From NCBI RefSeq assembly GCF_022524345.1, contig NZ_JAKWJU010000002.1, positions 4,874,501 to 4,938,500 of the forward strand: a stretch of 64,000 nucleotides of DNA, given 5' to 3'. Below, one piece after another: positions 56,425-64,000 of the stretch (within the stretch, counting starts at the first letter, position 1; each line of letters starts with the position of its first letter). The translations under genes and the position numbers were made by a program. The notes below the pieces were generated by a model. It was not told where the DNA came from. It did no database searches and saw nothing but the letters and a program-made list of their open reading frames with translations. The DNA comes from Streptomyces marispadix (GTDB taxonomy: Bacteria; Actinomycetota; Actinomycetes; Streptomycetales; Streptomycetaceae).

Positions 56425-58413
56425 CTAGGCCAGGCTCTCCCGCCACGCACTGTGAAGATCTGCGAATCTTCCCTCGCCGGCGGTCAGTTGGGCCGGAGTG
56501 CCGTCTTCCACCAGTCGGCCGTGGTCCATCACCAGTACGCGGTCGGCGATCTCCACCGTGGAGAGCCGGTGTGCGATGACGACGGCCGTACGGTCGCGCA
56601 GCACCGTCGACATCGCCTGCTGCACGGCCTGTTCGCCTGGAATGTCCAGCGACGAGGTGGCCTCGTCGAGGATCAGCACCGCGGGATCGGCCAGCAACGC
56701 GCGGGCGAACGCCACGAGTTGGCGCTGCCCCGCCGAGATGCGGCCGCCCCGCTTGCGTACGTCGGTGTCGTACCCCTCGGGGAGCGCGGCGATGAACTCG
56801 TGCGCGCCCAGGGCCTTGGCGGCACCCTCGATCTGCTCGCGGGTGGCGTCGGGACGGCCGATGGCGATGTTCTCGGCGACGGTGCCCGAGAAGAGGAACG
56901 CCTCCTGGGTCACCATCACCACATTGCGCCGCAGTTCGGGCCCGGCCAGATCGCGGAGGTCGACGCCGTCGAGCAGCACGCGTCCGCTCGTAGGGTCGTA
57001 GAAGCGGGCCAGCAGCTTCACGAGCGTGGACTTGCCCGCGCCGGTGGCGCCGACGAGCGCCACGGTCTGCCCCGCGTGCAGCGTCAGTTGGAAGGACGGC
57101 AGCACCTCGCCGCCCGTGCGGTAGCCGAACGAGACCGCGTCGAAGACGACTTCGCGGCCCGGCTGCCGTTCGCGGCGCGGCGGGAGGCCGCCGGGCGCGG
57201 ACGGTTCCGGCACGGACGGCCGCTGGGCGAGCAGACCGGCGATCTTCTCCAGTGAAGCGGCCGCGGACTGATAGGAGTTGAGGAACATGCCGAGGTGGTC
57301 GATCGGCTCGTAGAGCCTGCGCAGATAGAGCGCGGCGGCGGCGAGCACGCCGAGGGCCAGGTCGCCGTCGGCCACCCGGTAGGCGCCCCACAGCACGATC
57401 GCGGCGACCGCGCTGTTCGCCGTCACCCGCGAGTTGACGACGTAGCGGGCCATCTCCAGCAGCGAGTCCCCGTTCATCTTCCAGTGGCGGCCGTTGAGCC
57501 GGGCGAACGCGCCGTCGTTGGCGCGCTCGCGGCGGAACGCCTGCACCGCGCGGATTCCGCCCACTGTCTCCGTGAACTTGACGATGACGGCCGCCATCGC
57601 GGTCGACTTGCCGCGGTAGACGCGCTTCGAACGGCGCTGGAAGCCGCGTACGAGCAGCGCCAGCGGTACGAAGCTCGCCAGTGCCGCGGCACCGAGACCG
57701 GGGTCCAGCCAGAGCAGAGTGATCACGATGTACACGACGGAGACGATGACGGCCAGCAGCTCCTGGAGCCCCTCGTCGAGGAGTTCGCGCAGCGAGGCCA
57801 CGTCCGTGGTGGAACGGGAGATGAGCCGGCCCGAGGTGTAGCGGTCGTGGAAGTCGACGTCGAGTGCCTGCGCGTGACGGTAGATCCGCCCGCGCAGATC
57901 GAGCAGCACGCGCTGGTTGACGCGGGCGGCGGCGACGATGAACGCGTACTGGAGGCCGCCCGAAGCAGTCGCGCAGACCAGATAGGCGAGTCCGACCGCG
58001 ATCAGCGGACCCTGGTCGGGTGCCTGGCCGCCCCCGCCGCGCAGCGCGGGCACTGCCTGGTCGATGGCGAACGCCACGAGCAGCGGGCCCGCCTGCACTG
58101 CGGCCTGCTGGAGGAGGAGCAGCAGCGCGGTCGCGGCGACGCGCGCACGGTGCGGGCGCAGCAGCGAGGCGAGCAGGGTGCGCGCGGCATGGGGCGGTGC
58201 GGGCAGCACGTCGCCGTCGAACGGGTCGGCCCCGTCCGGCAGTCGCGCGGGATCGGGGCGGCCGCTCTGACCGGGCAGGCCGGGCTGCGAGGTACGGCTC
58301 GGCTGCTGTGTTCCGCCCGGCTGCCGGGACTTGGCCGACAGCCGGTACTTGCCCGACTGCCGGGACGGTTCGGCGGGGGTGCTGCCCCCTGGGGCTTCGG
58401 CCGTGCTGGTCAA
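56425..58413 (-). CDS. ABC exporter half-transporter with catalytic ATPase site
   Basis: A 662-residue fused membrane/ATPase half-transporter. Ser/Gln/Pro-rich N-terminal 60 residues, six helices (about 75-370), then the nucleotide-binding domain (about 400-640). Walker A is GATGAGKST, the signature is the variant ISAGQRQ, and Walker B LILDEATSS carries the catalytic Glu. The start codon is TTG at 58413, with AGGAGG just upstream and a 4-bp overlap with the partner stop; no ATG or GTG fits. It forms a heterodimer with the next gene. Substrate could be a lipid, peptide or drug. Confidence 0.93.
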   Translation of the reverse strand: MTSTAEAPGGSTPAEPSRQSGKYRLSAKSRQPGGTQQPSRTSQPGLPGQSGRPDPARLPDGADPFDGDVLPAPPHAARTLLASLLRPHRARVAATALLLLLQQAAVQAGPLLVAFAIDQAVPALRGGGGQAPDQGPLIAVGLAYLVCATASGGLQYAFIVAAARVNQRVLLDLRGRIYRHAQALDVDFHDRYTSGRLISRSTTDVASLRELLDEGLQELLAVIVSVVYIVITLLWLDPGLGAAALASFVPLALLVRGFQRRSKRVYRGKSTAMAAVIVKFTETVGGIRAVQAFRRERANDGAFARLNGRHWKMNGDSLLEMARYVVNSRVTANSAVAAIVLWGAYRVADGDLALGVLAAAALYLRRLYEPIDHLGMFLNSYQSAAASLEKIAGLLAQRPSVPEPSAPGGLPPRRERQPGREVVFDAVSFGYRTGGEVLPSFQLTLHAGQTVALVGATGAGKSTLVKLLARFYDPTSGRVLLDGVDLRDLAGPELRRNVVMVTQEAFLFSGTVAENIAIGRPDATREQIEGAAKALGAHEFIAALPEGYDTDVRKRGGRISAGQRQLVAFARALLADPAVLILDEATSSLDIPGEQAVQQAMSTVLRDRTAVVIAHRLSTVEIADRVLVMDHGRLVEDGTPAQLTAGEGRFADLHSAWRESLA

Positions 58414-60596
58414 CTCCCCTCCTTCGCGGGCTGGTCGCTGCCGGACATCAGGCGGCGGTACTGGGCGCTGGACTCCAGCAGTTCCTGGTGCGTGCCGACG
58501 GCGGCGATGCGTCCACCGGACAGCAGCGCCACACGGTCCGCCAGCAGCACGGTCGACGACCGGTGCGCCACCACGAGCGCCGTGGTCGACGCCAGCACCT
58601 CGCGGAGCGCCGCCTCGACCGCGGCCTCCGTGTGAACATCCAGTGCGGAGAGCGGATCGTCCAGTACGAGAAAGGGCGGCCGTGCCACGACCGCACGCGC
58701 CAGGGCGAGTCGCTGGCGCTGGCCGCCGGAGAGGCTGAGGCCCTGTTCCCCGACCTGGGTACGGGCGCCGTGCGGCAGGGCGGCTACGAATTCGTGGGCC
58801 TGCGAGACGCGCAGCGCGCGGTCGAGTGCGGCTTGCGTGGCTGTCGCGTCGCCGTTCGCCCGCGGTCCGGGCAACGGCACGGACCCGCCGTCCGCGTCCG
58901 ATGCCTCGTCCGGCGCCGCGGCCCCGTCCGGTCCGCCCCTCGAATCCGGGCCCGGTCCGGGACCCGGCCCGGGGTTCGGCTCGGGACCCGCCTCGGGGTT
59001 CAACTCCGCGTCCGCGCCCATGAGTACGTTCTCCGCCACGCTCGCGGAGAACAGCGTCGGCTCCTCGAACGCCACCGCGACCCTGGCCCGTAGCTCGGCA
59101 CGGCGCATGGCCCCGACGTCCTCGCCGTCCAGGGTGATCCGGCCCGCCGTCACCTCGTGCAGCCTCGGCACGAGCGCCGTCAGCGTCGTCTTGCCGCTGC
59201 CCGTGGCGCCGACGAGAGCCATCGTCTCCCCGGTACGTACGTGCAGATCGACGCCGTCGAGTACGGGCGGGTCCTCCACGGGGGAGTCGGGGTAGCGGAA
59301 GACGACGCCGCTGAAGCGCAGCCCGTCGCCGTGGCCGCTCCTACGGCCGCCCGAGGGCGCACCAGCGGACGGGCGCCCGGCAGGCCCCGGCACCCGCGCG
59401 GGGCCCGTACCCGTATCCGTGCCCGTGCCCGCCTCCCGCAGCACGTCCGGCGGCAGCGGCTCGTCGAGCACCTCGAAGAAGCGCTCGGTCGCCGTCGCCG
59501 CCTCGTTGCTCAACGCCAGCAGGAACCCGGTCGACTCCACGGGCCAGCGCAGCGCCAGCGCCGTGGAGAGGAAGGCCACGAGAGTGCCCGCGGAGAGCCC
59601 GCCCTCCGCCACCTGCAATGTGCCGAGCACCAGCGCGGCCCCGATGGCCAGTTCCGGCAGCAGCATGATCACCGCCCAGATGCGGGCGAGCAGCCGTGCC
59701 TTGGCCAGTTCCGTGCCGAGCAGCCTGCCCGACAGCGCGCGGAACGCCCGCGCCTGACTGCGGTGCCGTCCGAAGCCCTTGATGACGCGGATGCCGAGCA
59801 CGGCCTCCTCGACGAGCGTCGTCAGGTCCCCGATCTGGTCCTGCGCCCGGCGCGCGGCACGTGCGTAGCGGTTCTCGAAGACGGTGCACAGCCACACCAG
59901 CGGAACGAAAGGCCCGAGGACCACGAGCGCCAGGGTCCAGCGCTGCGAGAGGAGAATGACGCAGCCCGCGAGCACCGTCACCGCGTTCACCAGCAGGAAG
60001 GTCACTCCGAACGACAGGAATCTGCGCAGCAGTTCGAGGTCCGTCGTCGCCCGGGAGAGGAGCTGCCCGCTCGGCCAGCGGTCGTGGAAGGAGACCGGAA
60101 GCCGCTGGAGATGTTGGTAGAAGTCGGCCCTCATGGCCGCCTCCACGCCCGCGAGCGGACGCGCGCTCAGCCACCGCCGCAGCGCGAACAGCCCCGCCTC
60201 CAGGACCCCGACGCCCAGCAGCAGCGCACCGCCCGCCCAGACTCCCGCGGTGTCGCGGTCGGCGACCGGCCCGTCGACGAGCCACTTCAGTACGAGCGGG
60301 ATGACGAGCCCGGTGCACGAGGCGAGCACGGCGACCAGCGCCGCGCCGAACATCCGCACCCGCACCGGTCTTACGTAGGGCCACAGCCGCAGCAGCGAAC
60401 GCACCGCGGAACGGCCCTCGTCACCGGGCAACGCCTCGCGGCTCGTCCCGTCGTTCGTCCCGCAGCCGGTACCGGCGCTCGCCCTGCGGTCGGCGCCTGC
60501 GTTCCCCCCGCCGTCGGTACTGCCGCCCGTTTCGCCGTCCGTGCCGCCGCCTGCGTCCCCGTCCGCTTCGCTGTACGTCCCCGCCCCGGTCGTCAC
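58410..60596 (-). CDS. ABC exporter half-transporter with degenerate ATPase site
   Basis: A 728-residue partner of the downstream gene. The N-terminal 65 residues are Gly/Thr/Asp-rich; six helices cover about 75-370. In the nucleotide-binding domain Walker A is GATGSGKTT, the signature is canonical LSGGQ (622-626), and Walker B FLVLDD has Asp647 in place of the catalytic Glu. So the pair has one active and one degenerate site, as in TM287/288-type exporters. About 60 Pro/Gly/Asp/Ala residues (528-587) are inserted between the Q-loop region and the signature. GTG start; TAGTCT 7 bases upstream suggests a leaderless mRNA. Confidence 0.92.
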   Translation of the reverse strand: MTTGAGTYSEADGDAGGGTDGETGGSTDGGGNAGADRRASAGTGCGTNDGTSREALPGDEGRSAVRSLLRLWPYVRPVRVRMFGAALVAVLASCTGLVIPLVLKWLVDGPVADRDTAGVWAGGALLLGVGVLEAGLFALRRWLSARPLAGVEAAMRADFYQHLQRLPVSFHDRWPSGQLLSRATTDLELLRRFLSFGVTFLLVNAVTVLAGCVILLSQRWTLALVVLGPFVPLVWLCTVFENRYARAARRAQDQIGDLTTLVEEAVLGIRVIKGFGRHRSQARAFRALSGRLLGTELAKARLLARIWAVIMLLPELAIGAALVLGTLQVAEGGLSAGTLVAFLSTALALRWPVESTGFLLALSNEAATATERFFEVLDEPLPPDVLREAGTGTDTGTGPARVPGPAGRPSAGAPSGGRRSGHGDGLRFSGVVFRYPDSPVEDPPVLDGVDLHVRTGETMALVGATGSGKTTLTALVPRLHEVTAGRITLDGEDVGAMRRAELRARVAVAFEEPTLFSASVAENVLMGADAELNPEAGPEPNPGPGPGPGPDSRGGPDGAAAPDEASDADGGSVPLPGPRANGDATATQAALDRALRVSQAHEFVAALPHGARTQVGEQGLSLSGGQRQRLALARAVVARPPFLVLDDPLSALDVHTEAAVEAALREVLASTTALVVAHRSSTVLLADRVALLSGGRIAAVGTHQELLESSAQYRRLMSGSDQPAKEGS

Positions 60597-60603
60597 CGGG
60601 CCG

Positions 60604-60609
60604 AGACTA
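60604..60609 (-). promoter_or_regulatory. -10 hexamer of the ABC exporter operon
   Basis: The minus-strand TAGTCT ends 7 bases before the GTG at 60596, consistent with leaderless transcription. Confidence 0.5.
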
Positions 60610-60790
60610 CGGTCGGGTGGTTGCGTCCTTCATCTGCTTTTTTCGTCCCGAGTCGGTGCTCGCACGTCGCTCGTCGGCCCGCGATGCTTCCAGTACGGCA
60701 TATCTCCAGCACCGTGCGTGACCGATTCGTTTCCCCACCGGCGGCGGGTCGTTGGTCTCCGTACGGACGAGCTTCACGGGGAGTACGGAC

Positions 60791-62032
60791 ATGGATCGGG
60801 TGGGGCGGACGGGACAGGCGGGCCGGAAAGGCCTGCCGGTGAGACGCACGATGCTGAAGTGCTCGTGGGCGGTGCTGTGCGCGGTCGGCGCTCTTCTCGC
60901 CGGCTGCGGCACGATGGTCGAACCCCAGACGCCGGCACAGCTCATCGAGGTGCTGCCGAGGGACGGCAGCAGGGACGTGACGAAGGACGACACTCTGCGC
61001 ATCACCGCGACCGAGGGCCGCCTGGACAAGGTGCGGGTCACCCGCAGAAGCCGGGGCGCGGGCCACACGGTCCCCGGCAGCATCACCCCCGACGGGCGCA
61101 CCTGGCGCCCCTCGGCGCCTGCCCGCAGGCTCGAACTCGGCAGCGAGTACCGGGTCGACGTCGTCGCGCTCGACGACGAGGGCCGTCGTGCCGCGCGGCA
61201 CACCAGCTTCACCACCAAAGCGCAGCCGCGCCGCTTCATCGGCTTCTTCACGCCCGAGCACCGGCAGACCGTGGGCACCGGCATGATCCTCTCGATCCGC
61301 TTCAACCGCCGGATCACCGAGCGCGCCGCGGTCGAGCGCGGCATCCACGTCTCGGCGTCCCCGCCCGTGAAGGTGGCGCCGCACTGGTTCGGCGCCACCC
61401 GGCTGGACTTCCGCCCCGAGGAGTTCTGGGAGCCGGGCACCCGCGTCACGCTGGACCTCCGGCTGCGCGGCGTGCGCGGCGCCCCCGGCGTCTACGGGGT
61501 GCAGCGCAAGCGCGTCCACTTCACCGTCGGACGGGACCAGCGCAGCGTGGTCGACGCGCGACGGCACACGATGACGGTGACGCGCGACGGCCAGATCGTA
61601 GGCAGCGTTCCCGTCACCACGGGCTCGGCGAAGAACCCGACGTACTCGGGGGACATGGTCATCAGCCAGAAGTTCGAAGTGACGCGCATGAACGCACGGA
61701 CCGTCGGATTCGGCGGCGAATACGACATCGACGACGTGCCGCACGCGATGCGCCTCACCGACAGCGGCACCTTCCTGCACGGCAACTACTGGGCCCCGAA
61801 GCGGACGTTCGGCAAGGAGAACGTCAGCCATGGATGCATCGGGCTGCGCGACAGGAAGGGGGGCGACCCGGGCAGCCCGGCCGGTGCGTTCTTCCGCGAC
61901 TCCCTCACGGGCGACGTGGTCACCGTGAAAAACTCCGGGGAGCGTACGGTCGCACCCGGCAACGGCCTGAGCGGCTGGAACATGTCGTGGCAGGCGTGGA
62001 GGGCGGGCTCCGCGCTGCGCCCGGCGAGCTGA
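60791..62032 (+). CDS. L,D-transpeptidase lipoprotein (YkuD domain)
   Basis: A 413-residue cell-wall enzyme that forms 3-3 peptidoglycan cross-links. Lipobox LLAGC near residue 37 anchors it outside the membrane. Two Ig-like domains follow (about 50-150 and 155-265), then the YkuD domain. Its motif is HGNYW ... SHGCIGL with nucleophile Cys349, and GWNMSWQAW is at the end. ATG at 60791 with GGGGAG 7 bases upstream; the frame opens to 60752. It is divergent from the ABC exporter and followed by a paralogue. Confidence 0.93.
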   Translation: MDRVGRTGQAGRKGLPVRRTMLKCSWAVLCAVGALLAGCGTMVEPQTPAQLIEVLPRDGSRDVTKDDTLRITATEGRLDKVRVTRRSRGAGHTVPGSITPDGRTWRPSAPARRLELGSEYRVDVVALDDEGRRAARHTSFTTKAQPRRFIGFFTPEHRQTVGTGMILSIRFNRRITERAAVERGIHVSASPPVKVAPHWFGATRLDFRPEEFWEPGTRVTLDLRLRGVRGAPGVYGVQRKRVHFTVGRDQRSVVDARRHTMTVTRDGQIVGSVPVTTGSAKNPTYSGDMVISQKFEVTRMNARTVGFGGEYDIDDVPHAMRLTDSGTFLHGNYWAPKRTFGKENVSHGCIGLRDRKGGDPGSPAGAFFRDSLTGDVVTVKNSGERTVAPGNGLSGWNMSWQAWRAGSALRPAS

Positions 62033-62235
62033 CCCGGCGCGCGGAGAGCCGTGCGCGGTCTCGCGGCCCGGTGATTGACGCCCCTCACGCGGGGAAAGAA
62101 ATCGCGACGGAACGGTGACACTCTCGGGGATTCCATCTCCATCTCGGTGTGATTACCTAGCGCCTGCACAGTCGTATTTTCGGTTTCGGGGGCCGCCCGA
62201 TGGTGCTTGCAGCCGTGCGAGGGGAGTAGCCCGCT

Positions 62236-63564
62236 GTGGATCTGAAGACCGTCGCCAGGGAAGCCAAGGGAAAGCTCAACCCTGAGGCGATACGGGGGGC
62301 CGTGCAGGGGGCCGTACAAGGTGTGCGGGGTGCGGTCCAGGGGGACGGCAGAGCTCAGGTCATAGGCGGGTCCGCCGTCGGCCTCGTCGTCATCGGGCTG
62401 GTGCTGCTGCTGACGCTCACGACGTGCGGCGGCGCGGGCGGAGCCGGCGGCGCGGGCGCCCAGGAGAAGCCCGAGAAGTCCCGTGCCGTGGTGGAGATAT
62501 CACCCAAGGACGGCGCCGACGGCGTCGGCACAGAGGACGCCCTGAAGGTCACCGCGGAAAAGGGCAAGCTGGTCAAGGTCGACGTCAAGGACGAGGACGG
62601 CAAGGCCGTCGAGGGTGAACTCGCCGACGGCGGCAGGACCTGGAAGCCCGCGAAGCACCTGACGACGAAGACGAAGTACACCGTCGAGGCACACGCCAAG
62701 GACACCCACGGCCTCAAGGCCACCAAGCGGGCACGGTTCACCACCCTCACCCCCGACAGCACCTTCATAGGCCGCTTCACCCCCGAGGACGGCGACAAGG
62801 TGGGCGTGGGAATGCCCGTCTCGATCAACTTCAACCACGCCATCGAGGACCGCGAGGCAGTGGAGAAGGCCATCTCCGTCACCGCCGATCCGGAGGTCGA
62901 CGTCGAGGGCCACTGGTTCGGCAACAACCGCCTCGACTTCCGGCCCGAGGAGTACTGGGAGTCCGGTACGAAGGTGAAGCTCGACCTCGACCTCGACGGC
63001 GTGGAGGGCTACGACGGCGTCTACGGTGAGCAGGACAAGTCGGTGGGCTTCACCATCGGCCGCAGCCAGGTCAGCGTCGTCGACGCGAAGACGAAGAAGA
63101 TGACCGTGAAGCGCGACGGCAAGACGCTGAAGAAGGTCGACATCAGCTCCGGAAGCCCCGAACACCCCACGTACAACGGCCGCATGGTGATCAGTGAGCG
63201 TCACAAGGAGACGCGCATGGACGGCAACACCGTGGGCTTCGGACGTGACGAGGAAGCAGGCGGCTACGACATCAAGGACGTGCCGCACGCCATGCGGCTG
63301 TCGACCTCCGGGACCTTCATACACGGCAACTACTGGCTGACGCAGGGACAGTTCGGGACGGTCAACGCCAGCCACGGCTGCGTCGGGCTCTTCGACAAGA
63401 GGGGCGGCGGCGACAAGAGCACGCCGGGCGCCTGGTTCTTCAGGGAGTCGATCATCGGCGACGTCGTCGAGATCAAGAACTCCAAGGACAAGACGATCCA
63501 GCCGGACAACGGCCTCAACGGCTGGAACATGGACTGGGACGAGTGGAAGGCGCCGCAGAAGTAG
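62236..63564 (+). CDS. L,D-transpeptidase, membrane-anchored paralogue
   Basis: A 442-residue protein with the same Ig-Ig-YkuD order as its neighbour. The catalytic motif is HGNYWL ... SHGCVGL with Cys382. The N-terminal 40 residues contain repeated GAVQG units, followed by a membrane helix (about 42-63). LTTC at its end is a poor lipobox, so a transmembrane anchor is likelier than lipidation. GTG start with GAGGGGAG 9 bases upstream. The 203-bp gap to the first gene probably contains its own promoter. Tandem duplication is evident from shared motifs (WFG..RLDFRPEE, GNTVGFG). Confidence 0.93.
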   Translation: MDLKTVAREAKGKLNPEAIRGAVQGAVQGVRGAVQGDGRAQVIGGSAVGLVVIGLVLLLTLTTCGGAGGAGGAGAQEKPEKSRAVVEISPKDGADGVGTEDALKVTAEKGKLVKVDVKDEDGKAVEGELADGGRTWKPAKHLTTKTKYTVEAHAKDTHGLKATKRARFTTLTPDSTFIGRFTPEDGDKVGVGMPVSINFNHAIEDREAVEKAISVTADPEVDVEGHWFGNNRLDFRPEEYWESGTKVKLDLDLDGVEGYDGVYGEQDKSVGFTIGRSQVSVVDAKTKKMTVKRDGKTLKKVDISSGSPEHPTYNGRMVISERHKETRMDGNTVGFGRDEEAGGYDIKDVPHAMRLSTSGTFIHGNYWLTQGQFGTVNASHGCVGLFDKRGGGDKSTPGAWFFRESIIGDVVEIKNSKDKTIQPDNGLNGWNMDWDEWKAPQK

Positions 63565-63794
63565 CGCTCGTGGGGGCGGGGCCCGCTGCCGGGCCTGCCT
63601 GAACTCGCTCGTTCTGCACGGAGTTCGGCGGGGTCCGCTGCGGCGGGCCCCGCGCAGTGCGGTACGTACTGCCGGTCCCGAACTGCCGGTCCGTACTGCC
63701 GATACGGTGCGTCGGCCCCGTACTTCAGCCCCCTGCGTCCCATGTGCCGAGGACGTCGTAAGCCGGCACCATCGGCCGCGGGCATAACGCCCGT

Positions 63795-63800
63795 TAACCT
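63795..63800 (+). promoter_or_regulatory. -10 hexamer of leaderless enoyl-CoA hydratase gene
   Basis: TAACCT ends 6 bases before the ATG at 63807; no ribosome-binding site is present. Confidence 0.5.
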
Positions 63801-63806
63801 TCCCCC

Positions 63807-64000
63807 ATGACTGTGAATCTCGAAGTCGCCGAGGGCGTCGGCACGATCCGCCTGGACCGTCCCCCGATGAACGCGCTGGACGTCGCCACCCAGGACCGGC
63901 TGCGTGGACTCGCCGAGGAGGCCACGGAACGCGACGACGTGCGGGCCGTCGTGATCTACGGAGGCGAGAAGGTGTTCGCCGCCGGAGCGGACATCAAGGA
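63807..64000 (+). CDS. enoyl-CoA hydratase/isomerase family protein (5' part, cut by window edge)
   Basis: The first 64 codons, running off the right edge. The start MTVNLEVAEGVGTIRLDRPPMNALDVATQDRL and the segment VRAVVIYGGEKVFAAGADIK show a crotonase fold, with the first oxyanion-hole segment (FAAGADIK). These enzymes hydrate trans-2-enoyl-CoA in beta-oxidation or related pathways. The catalytic Glu region lies outside the window, so exact activity cannot be judged. Confidence 0.9.
   Translation, partial: MTVNLEVAEGVGTIRLDRPPMNALDVATQDRLRGLAEEATERDDVRAVVIYGGEKVFAAGADIK

Noticed and set aside
63565..63806. Complex inverted repeats after the second L,D-transpeptidase as a riboswitch
   Set aside because: The arms (CGGGGCCCGC and GCGGGCCCCG) enclose a long loop and lie at a gene end; a terminator-like structure is likelier and no known riboswitch core is visible.

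Overview
This 64-kb window is very GC-rich, with almost no AT-rich DNA. It looks like the chromosomal core of a Streptomyces or a close relative (Streptacidiphilus or Kitasatospora). The reasons are G/C third positions throughout, frequent GTG and one TTG start, many apparently leaderless genes with a TANNNT -10 hexamer 6-8 bases before the start codon, the polar-growth scaffold Scy, duplicated-type GlgE pathway genes, and many Streptomyces families of unknown function. From memory, unchecked, the gene order resembles the S. coelicolor SCO5397-SCO5459 interval. No rRNA, tRNA, IS element, prophage or CRISPR array was recognised. Both edges cut genes: scy on the left and a crotonase on the right.

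Layout. 1-5 kb: scy, methylmalonyl-CoA epimerase, a thiolase and the mutase chaperone meaB. 5-8.3 kb: a secreted acidic PepSY protein divergent from its two-component system, with a repeat-rich operator between them. 8.3-11 kb: a MarR regulator and three overlapping AIM24 genes. 11-15.5 kb: two small DUF3817 membrane proteins, a thiamine-binding protein, an ArsR-type regulator with a divergent MFS exporter, and a second MarR. 15.6-19.5 kb: isobutyryl-CoA mutase large subunit (icmA) behind a palindromic operator, a TetR regulator and a thioredoxin-TPR protein. 20-22.8 kb: an envelope gene triad of unknown function (DUF6230, DUF6114, secreted acidic protein).

23-29.4 kb is a central-carbon block: pyruvate kinase, acetate kinase, phosphotransacetylase and phosphofructokinase. 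29.5-34.3 kb holds a DUF6191 protein, a sugar ABC importer without its own ATPase, and a secreted GH18 chitinase preceded by a DasR-like box. 34.7-39 kb has a CitB-type sensor/regulator pair divergent from a C4-dicarboxylate carrier. 39-54 kb is the GlgE pathway: glgB, maltokinase, treS, glgE and glgP. Two overlapping cytochrome P450 genes sit between glgE and glgP, and one of them lacks the ExxR arginine. 54.5-64 kb: an M4 metalloprotease, a heterodimeric ABC exporter, two tandem L,D-transpeptidases and the start of an enoyl-CoA hydratase.

Functional picture. Several blocks meet at acyl-CoA and glycolytic metabolism (thiolase, epimerase, MeaB, IcmA, Pyk, AckA/Pta, Pfk) and at alpha-glucan/trehalose storage. 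The rest concerns the cell surface: Scy-directed tip growth, L,D-transpeptidases, secreted hydrolases and sensor kinases. The least understood parts are the DUF6230/DUF6114 triad, the AIM24 triplet, the P450 pair, and several unassigned palindromic operators.
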